From the NCBI RefSeq assembly GCF_022581195.2, contig NC_061459.1, positions 8,494,001-8,558,000 on the forward strand: 64,000 nucleotides of DNA, written 5' to 3'. Shown here piece after piece: positions 1 to 14,538 of this stretch. How positions within the stretch are numbered: the first letter of the stretch is position 1; each line of letters starts with the position of its first letter. A program made the translations under genes and the position numbers. Source of the DNA: Helicoverpa zea. Lineage: Eukaryota; Arthropoda; Insecta; Lepidoptera; Noctuidae. The notes below the pieces were generated by a model, which ran no database searches, was not told the origin of the DNA, and worked only from the letters and a program-made list of their open reading frames with translations.

Positions 1-3000
1 ATGCAGCTTAAAATATACAAATTATATGATGTAACTAACACAAATCATGAAATTGGATCCATTTTGAAACATTCATATCGCTATTTTTAACCACAAACTA
101 TGTGATTTATATCAAAGGATGCGTCAAAATAGTTTATTTACCCTTTCATAAAAACGTTATTATACCTTTTCTTACTAACCCGGATTCAATGGTCCAGCTT
201 GTTTACTGTATTCAACGTTAACCTTATCAACATTAGCGTAAGAGCCTTCGTATGACGCCAATGAAGCTCACGTCTTGCATACAACAGTTTTTCTGAGGTT
301 TTCCTTAACATACGTAGGTACCAAATATGGTACCTACATTGAGTGCTCCCGTTGATGTCTTTTATTAGTCACGTCAGCCATCTTTTGAACGATTTTGATT
401 GAGTACCGCGCAATATCTCATAAGCGCAAATGCGCCTATGAGATATTTTATTATAGACTAACTTGGTCGTGTTAGGTTCAAGTGCGGTATGTCTTACCAT
501 GCCATGAGTATTTCAGTTGTCTCTTTATTTTTAATGAAAGTCATCGTTTATGAGAACTTCTTTTATGCTACCATAACTGCTTTCCCGTTATTTTGTGTTT
601 TTACTCCTTAAATTAAAACTGCCATCATAGTGACCGTAGGCTTACCAAGACTAAAATTACTTTTTCAAATGTCAACCATCGATTTTCAAAAGAACGTGTA
701 GAAAACGGCCCGTGACTGCTCATCCGACCTTATAATGAGATGAAAAAATAATAATTAAAGTGGATGTGCATTATAGATAAATTAGTACGTTATTAAATGA
801 ATGTCATTATAAGATGTGCGCATGTAATGTTTCGTACGTAATTTGTCGGCGTTGATGACGTCAAAATATGAATTGACATAATTCTTGTAAGCAGTCTTTA
901 GATATGAGGAAGGTTTATCTATAAACAATATTTTGATAACATAATTCAGCTCTTCTGACTTCTGTTATGCTTTTAGTTAGTAAAATTCCGTTGCAGGAAT
1001 ACAATTCTCTTTGCTTAAGAAAAGTAGTCACATAGCTATCCGACAGTGAAATGTTTTTTCAAATCGATTGATTAGTATCGGAGTCTTTAGGGTACAAACA
1101 AACAAAAAAAATATTCCTCTTCACTATATTAGCATTTAAATAGGTATAGAATAGAAACTTTGAAAGTACTTTGAGACGTAAAACTTAGTTATAAATTGTA
1201 TTTTATCATCATAATTTATATTAAAATAAGCTGAAGTAACTCCTCCATAAAAATATTTAGAGACCATGTTTTTACTGTAATTATTACAGTAACTATTCAA
1301 TTTAAATTCATTACTTCACACATTCGTAATATTTCATAAATGATACGACTCACTATAATGAAACTGAACTTTGCAGTGACACACACAGTGGTAAATAGAT
1401 CCTTTTATACTGAAAATCATTGAGTATTTTATTAATTTATTCACAATTCATATTTTTACAAGCACTCAGAAAACTCATATGAATTAATTGCAATAAGTCT
1501 CATCAACTGTGTAGGTAAACTGCTAAATAAAAATAAATAAATAATTTGAAGAAAACCCCGAATTAAAATTTATTTTACTTATTATTCGGACTTTACTCAA
1601 GAAGCTTGGGTAATACTAAGTCAACCCGGGTAAACCTAGGATTACTCCACCTTCTAGCATTACCCGTAACATATATAATCGATTATTCCCACAAAATAAA
1701 ACTTACATTTCGATAAATTAGTATGAAATATTGCAAGTACTAGCAAATGTCGACATTTTACGGTGAGTTGCAAAATTTAAACTGTAACGATAACCAAACC
1801 ATTTTCAGTTGTCATATCGGCGATTTGACCAATGGGTGGCAATTTCACGGCTGTTTATAGTTTAAGTTAAATGGTATAATTCACCCTTAATATTATGATT
1901 TTAATATATTCCTAAATAACCGAAATAAAATTGATTGTAATCTTATTTTTTTTAAACATTCGCTTTCTGCGTGTTACAGAGCTAAAATAAAACATCATGC
2001 TAATATCGAATCAATCTTAAATGGATTTAAACGTGGCCACAACAACAGTTTTACCATATCGATCATAAATAAACCTGAAGATGCGTGACCCTAAATTTCA
2101 TTAAAATAAATTTCATCCCGGTTGGATCAATTGCGCAATACTTTTTGTCCAAGGAAGAAAAACAAGTCCAAGTATAAGGCAGTCGCCCCTGACTTCCCAA
2201 ATCAAAATCAAGGTTTTTGGCACGTTCTTGTTTACAACGATCTCGGGTTTGGTTTGCATTTTGAATTCAATTTTAAGGTCGTTGGCGTACTCTTCGACGA
2301 AGCAGCGGATTAATAGGTCGCTAAAGGAATTTCTAATGAGTAATATTCAGCGTAAAAGCCAAACTGCCAATCATTTCGTCACTGCGGAAGTTTGCTTCAA
2401 TTAATATTCTCCATTTTCGGCGAAATTTTCCAGAAACAATTTGAGAATTATGAGTACTTTTTACCCACGATGCGATCAAAAAATACCTGGAATACTGAAA
2501 CAGTGTAAACACTGCACAGAAAAACGAATATTTAAAGAAATTTGAATCTCAGTATGAAGTGGGGCAAACTTTGAAATTCCGAATGATTTTATAATTCCGT
2601 TTTGGTTTGCTTGGCCAAGTCCCTGAAGTCCTTTGTTGGGTTAACGCGGAGACTAAATATGGAAAAATTTGAATTAATTTAATAAATTCGTACTGAACAC
2701 CGAGTGGTATTGAATAAAAGGGTTTTTGGTTAAAAATAAATATCCCTTGTTTGTATAGTTTAGCATGAGTGTTGTGTGAAAAGTTCGATTCCTCAAATCA
2801 GGCTAAATTGGGAAAACTGGATTTTCCCATACCTTACGGATTTCTCAATTGCCTCAATTATTCTCTATCTGTACATCCCTTACTGCTCATATATATAACT
2901 TAAACATGTGATATTCATAGAGATATAACCAGGCCCCTGGTTTCACCCCAATACGTCAAGATATTGGTATTATGTATCAGAAACAGATCGAAATAAATAC

Positions 3001-6000
3001 AATAACAACCCAAATAAAATATTTTTAAATAAGACTTTCTTCACCTTGCATAAGACTTTGCAAAGGAAATAACAAAAACGAATTGTTAATTTAGTATTAT
3101 TTTTCTCACGCTGATTCATAACTTAACCAAAATAAGTGAGCCGGTCTCTGTGTCCCCATTTTTTGCCACAAACAACTTCGGAGGGCATTACCCTCTCTTA
3201 CACTCTCGAATGGAAACATCTAGCCTTGAGGCGAATGGCCAAACTATCACCGTCACATTATAAAAAGCGCGCGAGCTTTTATACTTTGATTCGTAATTCT
3301 AAAAAGAAGTTGCAAAGCAATTATTTGCTTTGTAGAAAAACTGCCCTGTAATAGCAACGTGGTGGTTCCGCTGCTATTCGAGTTAAAATTTTTCATACTG
3401 ATTATTTTTATTGTAAGTAATTTACATTACTGCAATTATGGAACAATTTTGAAGCAAATTTTTTTTGCATTAACAAAGAAATTAAAAAGGAAACGAAATA
3501 TTCGTGAGTTTGTTTCCATACTAAGTATCCCTAACACACAGACTTATGATCTGAAATTATGCAACCTCTTTTTGCAAACATTGAAAAATCCGAACCGTGT
3601 CGAGCCGCCTACGGAAACGTACCAATGAAAACAGCACTCCACTTTGGGTCCGAGGACCTTACCCTAGACATTGGCTCATGGCTCAACGCAATAAGGTTGT
3701 CGCCGGTCAACGGCCGTCCCCTCCCGCGCCCCCGCGACCTCTTTTTGCCACAATCCAACATCTTTATAACGCTCGCTGCCACCAACAATGACCATACTAC
3801 CAAACTACCATCTCACAATAGCAGCTTTATCTAACATGAGCGCGAGAGAATGTGTGGCGTTCGCTCTATTCCAAATTTAGTTGAGCGAAACAAATCGAAC
3901 CATGTAATGGCCACTAAATTACATATCATTATTGACATCTACGCACATAACTATGTGCTTCCATCGATTCATTGATGTAAACAAGTTTTATTCTATCGAG
4001 GAATTTTAGTTTATTATCTTTTAAAATAATATTCAAATTAAAATATCTTTTTCACCGCAATCATTTAAGGATCCCTTCTATATTTGGAAGGCTACATCGT
4101 GTCATTGTTCATCTGATTCAGCACTCCAAATAAAATTAATAACACACCTTATTACTTGATGGACACTTACGATTGTGTCAAAATTTCTTTGAAGTCTTTC
4201 TTATCATTAATTTCTTCCCTCCTCTTTTTCTTTAGGTATCCTTCATCATTTAGGTCCGGATTCCAAACTTGATGCAAAGAAACAGTAACCAGTTTACTAA
4301 CTAGGCCGCGATCATGCCTGCGATATGCGAATTCTGGTTTTACCCTGGCTCTCTATATTTTACGTCCAGTCATTTTGGGAAAACAAACAAAATTTTGTAT
4401 ACGTCAATACGACGTACTCAATCGAATTGCATTAGCTTAATTAAACTTAAAAACTAGCACAAGAGGTTTTTTTGGTTGATTGTACCTATTCTAAAGGATC
4501 CGAAAATGCTGCACTGCAGCATCAATTTAAACACAAAAGTATTCCTTTTTTAGCTGGGTCCAACTAGTATTATAATATTAAGGGTAGGATTAGTTCAGGA
4601 TATTTTTTATATGTAGAAATATTCGAAATGACCGTGGAGTCTTTAATTCATAATATCCTGCATATATTAGTGTACGAATATTTTTGATGCTCGTGATAGG
4701 CACAAACTATAAAACCTTGCAAAATTTCAAAATGATCAAGTTAATAAGTGCATATACCTCGTATATGGATGTGTTCATAGTGTTGATGTTATTCCGTGGT
4801 CATTAGACTGTTGGGGCATGCGTGGGCGCATCATATTCACAACAATTAATGTTCCGGTGAATAACATTTGTCATGACCGATGTAGAGTAAGTGACCTCAT
4901 CGCCTTCCGTGACTATATCGCCTATCGAATATTGCACAATATTGTTTTAATTGGCGTTCCACAATTAGTGCGCTCACCTGATTCGCTCCAGTTGTTACCG
5001 ATTAAGTTTTTTATAATCCTCTGGCTAAGTCAAGTTTACAGTTAACTTCGCGGCCTGTTGCCAAGTTATGGTGAGTTATAAATCCGGAATCGTAACTAAC
5101 ATAATGAGATACAATCAAGGATCGGATAATAGAAGCGAGATAATTAACACGATTGCATATTTAAATTCTTAGGGAAATAATTACAGTGATTTGCGTTTAT
5201 TAATTGGCATGATTAATTCATAATAAAGAAAATATTTATAACTGAGCATTCACAAACGCAGTTCTACGTACAGCTAAGATATCAACTCTAACCCCTAAAT
5301 TATTAGCAATAACTTGAGCTTGCATTTGTTTGAAATTTCTCAAAACGTTATCAGATTAACAGTATTTTAAGATAAATATAATTTATTCGTCTCCCAAGTT
5401 GAATCTGAAATGTTGAAACTGTTTTAAAAGGATTATTTTGTATTTTTATAAAATATTCATCTGTTTATTATCTTATTACGGATTATTACAACATGTTTAA
5501 AAATAAATATTTATGAAACATCTGGATATTATGGAGATAGCTGTTTTTCTAGCACATCAATAATTATTTGAAAACCAGCAGAGCTTTTTTTTAATTAAGA
5601 GAACGAACTTGTCTTCTTGAGATCATAAAATCAATAGAAAACTTGTGTTCAATAGACAGAATTATCACTTACAGATCACAACCTACGTTTTTCCAGTAAA
5701 GTAGAGGTACAGAAAAATTCACGCTACTATTTCAGTTAGTAACACAAAAGATAACAGATTCTCAGAAACATTGTTGGCACAAAACAAAAGCGTTTACAAA
5801 GACAAAGCGTTTAATTATAATGCTTGGCACGAACTTATTTAGTTCAATGTAGGTAGTTTAATATCTGCATACACATTACTTCCGTCGCGTCGTGTGGGTA
5901 CCCGCATTTAACATTTTCACTCTTGATACTATTTTTACGATTGTACGCTTATATCCTTATATTCTTTACGAGTTAACGATAATACGCAAAACAAGCAGGA

Positions 6001-8130
6001 AAATTTCCATTTCAACTGGCTGTGGAATAATATTGTATTAGCTACAGAAATACCCTTTCAACGATAGCCTAATAACACATTATAGGTACTGCATTTAATT
6101 TTAGATCACCTTTCAAGTAACACATCAATAAATAATTTTTTCAACGAAAAATATTAGACTTTGCTAGACAGCGATATGCAAATTTGATATCGATTTTGCA
6201 GCAAATCTATTAAGTTATCTGTTCTGTCATACAAACTTCCTTTAAATACTTAAGTCTACCAAGTAATCTTTAAATGCCAAAAGGAAACAACATTGCTGGG
6301 AATCATACAATAGGATAATACTGGCTGATAACTCCGTAAGGCTGGATGTTATACCTAAAACGTAACTTATAAATCGAAGCCGCTATTTTTGGCGCTTACA
6401 ACCAACACATCAGTGAAACATAATTCAAAAGTTACCCCTTTACTTAAAACAGAATTTGCAATTCTTTTTTTAGAACAATCCTCCTTTAAAGTTAGCATAG
6501 TCGTTAATAGGCAAAAGATCAATATCTATAACTGTTTAGGTAAAACATATGCCCACGTGCCCAATAATGGACTTAAAGTCGTTAAGAAATCTATTTGATT
6601 GATACTGATTGATTGATGCTCATGTATGTACCGATTTGGATTTATCTTGCCTAGTTATCATTCGCGATGGGCTAATAGCTAAATTCTAACTAGTGACACT
6701 TGACAAAAGTGACGGTTATTCAACGTGACCTTTCTGGCAATGTTGTAAACTCAAACTTAAAAAATGTTTACGCAAATTAGGCCGATAAATCAGCAGTTTT
6801 CGAAAGTCAAAATCAAAAGACAGCCGCCCATCCTTGACTACTTCTTATGTTTTATTGATGGGAAGAAGAAGTGCTGCAATAAACACCACAGCAACACATG
6901 CCTGGAACCAAATATATTCAAAACATGCCCAAACGTAGAAATATAGTACTCTAAAATAATATATAGCAGTAATACTCTAAAGCTTAAATTGTGGTTATGT
7001 ATGATGATTTGGGGAGAAATTTGTACGCATTTTGTTACAATGCGATCTTAAATCTTATTGAGCATTCACAAGTTACGTTTTGTAATTACTTTTTCCGAAA
7101 AGTTTGGTTATTCTTTCCTATGTTTAATTAACAGAATACAAGTCCATTGAGTTTCGCCATCAACTTAATAAATTAACATCCCACACTTCGGAACATCTTA
7201 TTCCAAAATGTTAGGAACTTGTTTTAATTCATTATGATTGTAATCTAAGCGAGCTTTTAAACGATAAGATTTCATGGGAAATCTCAGGCTTAATTACCAG
7301 TGGTCATCACATGGACTCGAGAACTGTGACTCATAACGACACTCGTGGGACTGAGAAGAAAGCGCCATTATAATTTTTCATTAACCATTAACTTTGGCCA
7401 GTTTCCTCATACCACCATGAAACTCATACTACAACTACAATCTGTATTTCTCGTAGGAGTGGGTATAAAAATTGACGATTAAGTTAAGGATCTTAGCAAG
7501 CATCTTTGATATCTCTACGCTATATGGAAACAATCCGTAGCTTTAAATGAATAAAATTGGCATAGTAAATTCGATAAATTATCACCTTTTGTGAAAACAA
7601 ACCGCTATATGCTCGCTAAAGCTTACAATATTATGAAAATAAGCACATAAGACTTCATTCTGTTAACATTTCTTCTTCATTTTATACCTAAGCGTAGGAT
7701 GTAAGCAGATTACCATACAACTTACCAAAATTCCCGTTTTCCCTAAAGCTTACAATATTATGAATAATTTGTATTAAATTAAGTATCACTGTTGAGAAAA
7801 GCTGACGAGTGTTCATGAATTTCAAAAAAAAATATCAATGGAATCGAAGTATTTAAATTGGGCCCACTAAACATTAATATATGTGTCGCTAAGAGATAAA
7901 CGGGGATGACCGCTTTCTTTTTAATGGAAATTAAAGTTGAATGGACGTCAACATGAAAAAATTATAATCACAAAAATTATAAAACAACACCGTTTAACAT
8001 TAACATCCCGTTAGTTCAGCAGCTTGCAATATTTATGAAATCTCAGGAAATAGATTTAATAAGAACGAAAAATAAAAACCTCAAATGTCTTCTATTTGAC
8101 ATTTGCGAGAGGACCACACTGCGTGCTAAT
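1..8130. other. Gene-free AT-rich stretch
   Basis: No ORF here has recognisable protein content, and none is flanked by convincing splice sites that join into a longer frame. The one compositional departure is a GC-rich islet at about 3590-3800. A 22-bp direct repeat beginning CTAAAGCTTACAATATTATG occurs at about 7616 and 7744. I read the stretch as intergenic DNA or distant regulatory DNA of ovo; nothing else is supportable. Confidence 0.6.
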
Positions 8131-8270
8131 ATCCTATACAAATAAGACGAGAAAAAATGAAAGCAGCACATGTCTTAACAAACATTTATCAGCTTCCGAT
8201 CGTTGTTCTATTTACGTCATTCTATCGCGGAGTATATAATATATTCTGCAGAGATAGGCAAACAATTAAT
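8131..8270 (+). repeat. Direct repeat copy A1 (~140 bp)
   Basis: This block begins ATCCTATA and contains AGACGAGAAAAAATGAAAGC and GAGTATATAATATATTCTGC. It is repeated with a few changes and small indels at 8470-8619. Each copy directly follows GCTAAT or GCTAGT, the kind of junction left by a Helitron 3' end. No coding content. Probably part of a non-autonomous transposon. Confidence 0.75.
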
Positions 8271-8280
8271 CACTACATAG

Positions 8281-8468
8281 TATAAAACAAAGTCGCTTTT
8301 TCTGTCCCTATGTCTCTGTGCGCTTAAACCTTCAAAACTACCCAACCGATTTTCATGCGGTTTTTTAATAGATAGAGTGATTGAAGGGGAAGGTTTATAT
8401 GTATAATAACAGCGATCAAATAGTGGGGAAATACTGCTATCCCCTGCGAAGCCGGAGCGGGTCGCTAG
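8281..8468 (+). mobile_element. Helitron-like 3' end fragment
   Basis: The segment between the two A repeats contains the motif AAAACTACCCAACCGATTTT and ends with a short GC hairpin (CCTGC ... GCGGG, one wobble pair) followed at once by CTAG and a T. A hairpin a few bases before a terminal CTAG, inserted before T, is the hallmark of Helitron 3' termini. I know closely similar sequence as a common interspersed repeat in insects. No helicase or Rep coding sequence is present, so this is at most a non-autonomous piece. Its 5' boundary is uncertain. Confidence 0.5.
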
Positions 8469-8469
8469 T

Positions 8470-8619
8470 ATCCTATAGGACAAAAAAGACGAGAAAAAAT
8501 GAAAGCAGCACTTTTCTTGACAAACATTTATCGGGTTGTTAGTACTAATAGTTGTTCTATTTACGTCATTCTATCGAGGAGTATATAATATATTCTGCAG
8601 AGACAGACAAACAATTAAT
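8470..8619 (+). repeat. Direct repeat copy A2 (~150 bp)
   Basis: Second copy of the block at 8131-8270, starting ATCCTATA immediately after the CTAG|T end of the Helitron-like fragment. It differs by substitutions and a ~10-bp insertion near its middle. A GC-richer patch (8630-8760) follows. Confidence 0.75.
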
Positions 8620-11600
8620 TAGAAATAATTCAGGTTGCGTAGGGAAGTGCTCTGGCGCAGGTGACACCGGACGCTCGGCTTCCGTCGGTCATTGTCGCGC
8701 GAACGTGCAGCGCCTGCATCCATTACCGTTTTTTGTCATCGACCAACGTGTTCAGTTAGATTTTTAACTCGGCTTACAATGCTTACAATGGCCGTCATCG
8801 GTTCCGAATTTATTTCGCATTCAATCGTAATGTAAGTACCTATAGGTGTTGGCATCAGCTTCAGAGCAGTATAGACTTTTTGTTATTTTGGCGATGAGTA
8901 TAAATCTAATATTGATTAGTGAATTGTATGTTTTGTTAGACAAAGAGCTTCAATACTGGGAACTGTGTTTTTGGCCTCATCTACAAGGTGCGTTATTATA
9001 GTGCAGTTCGTTAAGTTCTTTGAGAAAAATAGATGTGATGTAACAGTTACACGAATTCTAATAATTTCTAAAAGTATTCTCCCAAGTCCTGAGTAACTGT
9101 ACTGCTGTGGCCTCAATACATTTTAATTCCATGAAGTAAATCAATATTCCACTGTTTGTTTCCGACTACTAAATTCCGACAGACTAAATTATACATAATT
9201 AGGTTATAAATTAGTGCAAATAGTTTGTATGCTGAATTAATCGCATTGCTTATCTATACAACGACTAAATACTTAATCACTTGATTGATTTCGAATATAT
9301 GTAGAACAAATGGAAAAAATGTTAATAGATTTTCAAAATAGGAAAAAAAGGAAAGCAGCTGCGAAAATTTTGAATACAGGAAATTCGAGAAGAAAAATCT
9401 GGAACTCTCCAATTATAAATGTAAAATGATTCTGAATCGGAAATGATACATAATGTATAAATATTCTCGGATATGTCTAGAACACTAGTGTGAATAACCT
9501 TTTTGCATCATTAACTTATTGTTTGAGTAATTCTTGACGAATAACGGTGACTTTCACATAGAAATGTTCACGTAATATTGCAATGCCAGAGGTCTAGGTA
9601 TATACTAAACCGTCCACAATGAGATACTCAGTTGCCTCAGTACTTGCGAAGATTGGACCACTTTCAGCCTTTAGGCAACTGATAAAATAGTATTTTATTG
9701 AAAATGCTAAAACATTTTTTCTTTTTTTTTTTTAATCAGATGCAACTCTGTTCTACTATCTTCACACTCTATTTCACGTAAAGTGACATAAAGTTATCGC
9801 ATCCCTCATTTCCATGTCCTATTAACAATGTAAGCGTTTACTTAACAAATACTGCAGTTCAAATCAGCAACTAATTTGCAGTACAAGAATGTATTTAAGT
9901 TGTAAGTATTTGCTGCACCGCACGCAATAAAAATTCTTTACATTTTGATACGGTTATTGCTCTTAAGTTCATTATTCCAAAGCTTAAGTAATTTATTTAT
10001 GTGAATAATTATGGTATACACATCAATCACTTTGAAGAAATAATTGTTCTATGAATAAATTTTATAAAATACCAAAGGTTATTTTTGATGTAGTGTATCT
10101 CATACTAAGAGCATGAGAATTCATTTTTATACTTGCTAGCAATTAGAATGCTCGCGAACAAAACTTATGTAAAGTTATTAGTAAGAGTATCCGTCATTCG
10201 CTACATACGAAAATTCAGTCTGTCTGTGAAAATGTAGGTGTAGGTAAATAGTTAATATCACTCGACAAGTGTTACTTGTCTGGATTGACTAAAGTATATT
10301 TAACACATTTAAAATGTTAACATCTACAACAGGAAGGTAATAACTGAAAAAAATCTTTGAAGACAATAATTTGAAATGCATGAAAATAATCTCGACTGTA
10401 ATTAACTATCAAACTTTGCATTTGCTTTCTGCGTACGTATACCCATTCTTACCACAAATGAATTTTCTTGTTTCACGACGGTCCAGAAACGTCTATATTC
10501 AAGTGTAGCGAGACTGCGTCAATTATCACTACATCGCAATAGTTTTATTTCATCATAATATTGTACGTCACGGCGGCCATTCATATCGCTTGATCCCTAC
10601 AGGTCGTTGCCGTGGCTAGGCTAATGACCAATGCATTTCACAAAATAATATACCGACCTACTTGTAATGCTCATTATATGTATAGTTTTTTATGAGATGC
10701 TGTGGGGAATATCCCGAGGACTTTGAACGCGTTTTGGGCGATCACTTTTCCTGTAAATAACGGTCACAAAGGTGTACGTCATGCTTTGTCTAATTGGGAG
10801 CTTACCGATAGTTTGATTCAAATTCACGTGTCTTTATAATAAGTATGTGATTAATTAACTTAACATGCACAAGTTTAGTGTGAATTTGAAGAAAATCTTG
10901 AGATCAAACTACACTCAGTAGACTCAAACAGATCAATGAATGAAATGAATGAATCTTTTCAACGTAAAATAGGTTTTGTCTTCAAGTAAATAGGCAATTT
11001 GAAATTAGTCAATACTTTGGTAATATCTATTAACTGTTTTGTATTCATGAGCCGGTTGCTGAATCGTGATAAAAGGCAATGCCCTAATTAGAAACAGACG
11101 CGTACACTTAATCTCATTGTTGTCTGGTAATTAGTATGAATATTTATTGTTAGAACGACTGAAATAGTTCTACTGTACACAAGTACTAGGCCCACATTTT
11201 ATGAAACAGAAAGATTGATAAGTAATCTGCCAATACCGAACTATGGTGTTCTTCAATATTTAGATTAAAAATCGCAATACGCTATAACAGGCCTATTGTA
11301 GATATACATATTTATAAATAAGGCAAACTGTCCTTTTAGTCATTAGTCCCGTAGTAGAGATTCGATAGATCGTAGCATATCTACATCTCCGATCATAAAG
11401 CCCCGAAACAAGCACAGAAGGCTTTCAAACACGAGTTTGTATCACATTTCCCCCCTATTGCAATGCTTCCCCGTTAATCAATAGTCTACAAATAAACATA
11501 CCTATGTACCTACTGATACATAATGTACTAAGCGTCGGTTTACTAAGTAGTCACAAATTAGATCGAATCGTTAACCGCAGACGGGTCAAGGCGTCGCGTC

Positions 11601-13062
11601 AGGTCGTATTGCAACGACACATTGTAAATCTAAGTATATATTTACAATTGAACGATGTACCATTTCGAAACATTACACTATTTAATAGAAATTACGTTGG
11701 AATGAAAAAAATAAACCGTTAAAGATTATTTAGAAAATTAACAAGGTACAATGGTAAGATTTACTTAACTTTGATTGGACTCATCAAAACCACTTTGTTT
11801 AGGTTTTTACAATTAATTAGGTCCAATACTAACTAGTAGCGTAAATTATCATTGTGTGAGTCACTGTTTGCAAAATGATACTAGATCTCAAAAAGGTGCA
11901 ATAAATAATGACACATCAACTAACTCGCGAATTATTAGGCCAGTGACCAAATATGCTTGGCATAAAGTGCTATTTTAGATTGTTCAATTAATTATGAATT
12001 GCTCAATAACCAGCTTCATGTCTAATCCTGCATTTGCATAAAAGTTAAACGTACATTTCACATAACACTGACATTCTCACTAAAACAAAAAAAAACTGTT
12101 TTTACATCAAAATAAGGCAGAGAAGTGGATTGAAGACTGCGAAAGGAATAAGGAATAATCGCGAAAGACAGCAAGGTATAAAACCTGAATAAGCTTAAGT
12201 TAGGTATAAAAACATGATCCAAATCTGAACTTGTAACCTTCGCGCCGAAATGCAAATTGAAATAAAACAACGGTCTTAAACTTTTTTAGCGAGAAAAATG
12301 TTAATCGAGTGTTGAAAAAATGCGAATGCTTAAAGAAGGCAAACAACGTTTATATGCTTCTATCCTGGACACTTTTATTGGGCCCTTCTTAAATTGTAAA
12401 CACTTAACTTCTTACCGTTTTTGCGAAGGGTGCGTATTAAACTGTTTTTGATTACATTTAGATTCCACCTGCCTCATAATCTCATTTTACCAGTAGCTTT
12501 ACTTAAAGTACCGGATAAGTGAATTTATGCACTTATTATTTCACTTTAATTTTAAAAGTTTAGAAAAGGGAAAGTTTTGAGGATGAATTTTGTACATGTG
12601 TGCTTAAAAATGTTGTAAAACAAAATCCCACCTGCATGAATTTCGTACTTATTTTAATTTCCTCAAGATAATGAATCCCTGATTCTCTTTTCTAACTTCA
12701 ACCTTAGGTCATCACAAAAAATAGCGGCGGAATCAACCATTACTATATAAATCTCCAAGATTTATAAAGCCAGCCAGCATTTTCCAGCGCATTTTAAGTA
12801 AATTCGATCTAAGAATGAAATACTGATTATTTTGCTGTATCACGCGATGTAATGAATACATCGTGAATAGCGTTACGTCTCGCAATAAAACTAACTCTTT
12901 TCAACCAAACAGACAATGTTTCTGTGACGTGCTTCTTAGTTTTTATTTCAGCTTGTTTCTTACATGTTGTATACCTATATAAATGGCATTATAAGGGACT
13001 CTTCTTCAATGATTAGGTACTCATTAAGTAAGGTAAGATAGTAAGGTACTGAATAATCTATT
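8620..13062. other. Gene-free AT-rich stretch
   Basis: No supportable gene. ORFs are short, of random composition and not conserved in any family I recognise. A GC-richer patch occurs at 8630-8760. No tRNA-like or long inverted repeat was noticed. Confidence 0.55.
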
Positions 13063-13283
13063 CCTTAAAAACCAGAAGCAGGTTTGTTTAACGAGGAAAT
13101 AACAAGAAATAGTTTTAACATGAAAATCAACTAAGATTAATCAAAACATCGGTAAAATCGTATTCTGTCCAACTATAACATGTCTTGACACAATGACGTT
13201 CGAAAAAAGAATCCTCCAAGCATAGATACACGGCTGAATAGCGAGGTGTCTATGTATTGTAAGTACTGGCAACTAACACTATT
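13058..13283 (-). mobile_element. Solo LTR flanked by 5-bp target duplication
   Basis: Positions 13063-13278 are a diverged copy of the LTR found at 13601-13837 and 16220-16456. It shares long blocks and lacks about 20 bp near its right end. The copy is bounded on both sides by CTATT (13058-13062 and 13279-13283), a perfect 5-bp target-site duplication, with no internal region. On the minus strand it begins TGTTAG. This is the footprint of an LTR element reduced to one LTR by recombination. Confidence 0.75.
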
Positions 13284-13600
13284 GTAATTTTCGCTGTCTT
13301 AAATAAGAGTACAACAACTAAGTTAAGCTGATGGAATGCTTAAATACTTACACTATAAGATAGCAATAATTGATTCTTCTGTTTAATTTGGCATTGTATT
13401 ACATTTATTTTATTTTATATAGGTATTTGCAGAGCATATGCAGAGTATATGCAGAGCTCACCTTGACATGAATATAATTTTACCATTTATTGAATAATAT
13501 CCAAAATAAAGCACTTAATGTACATACGCGATTGGTAATTTCAGTACCATTAATGTTCAGTCAATATCTTTATCTCTTTAACTTAAAGGCATAATGCTAT

Positions 13601-13837
13601 TCTTAAAAACCAGAAGCAGGTTTGTTTAACGAGGAAATTACAAGAAATAGTTTTAACATAAAAATCAACTAAGATTAGTCAAGAACGCGGCAAAATCTTA
13701 TTCTGTCAAACGATAACATGTCTTGTCACCATGACGTTCGAAAAAAGAATCCTCCAAGCATAGATGAACGGCTGAATGGCGAGATGTCTATGGTCGCTCG
13801 TCTCTGCTGCCCTCTTTGTAACTACTGGCAGCTAACA
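13601..13837 (-). repeat. 3' LTR of the non-autonomous element
   Basis: 237 bp identical to 16220-16456. The outer edge touches CTAT (13597-13600). The inner edge touches the purine-rich tract read on the minus strand, which marks this copy as the 3' LTR. Confidence 0.8.
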
Positions 13838-14070
13838 CGGCCTCTCCTGACACCCTGACGTCCTCGGCAGGATCTGGGTGAGCCTGGTTGAGTCTCGGAA
13901 CACCTGCACATGCAATAAGCGAGTTGGACCTGGCTCAATTTCGTCATATTTAAATCTCGATTGGTTATCGTGCTCGTCATCGTTTTTCTGAACAATGACA
14001 CTTTCAGAATAAAAATTATTCGAGGACTTACAAACCTCAAACAAAGTACTAATCCATTTAAAGAAAGAAA

Positions 14071-14222
14071 AATAAATAACATCAACTTTAAATCAAATAA
14101 CAGGTACAAAATTAATAACAGAACACTGGTATATCACCCAGCGACTCGAAAATAAATAACGTCAACTTTAAATCAATTAACAGATACAACATTAATAACA
14201 GAACACTGGTATACCACCCAGT
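14071..14222 (+). repeat. 80-bp tandem duplication inside the LTR element
   Basis: Two head-to-tail copies, 14071-14150 and 14151-14222, both starting AATAAATAAC and containing AATAACAGAACACTGGTATA. A further short motif, GCTGAAACATATTAGTTGTA, is repeated at about 14243 and 14326. No coding content. Confidence 0.75.
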
Positions 14223-14538
14223 GTAAGTGTGTCGAGTGTAAGGCTGAAACATATTAGTTGTACACATATAAACACACAACATACAAAGAAATCATGTAAA
14301 TTATTAACCTGGTTTGGAGTGTAAAGCTGAAACATATTAGTTGTAAGAAGAAATACGATTACTTTTACTTATTAGTTAAACCGTGGGTGCAAGCGTGCAC
14401 TCAAGCGCAAGAAATATGTTATCAAGAACAAATACTCGAACTATATGGAAGTCATAGTCAAATCAAGTCATAGTCAAGCCAGGGGCTCAAAATATACGGA
14501 AGTCATGGTCAAGGCAAGTCATAGTCAAGCCAGTTGTT

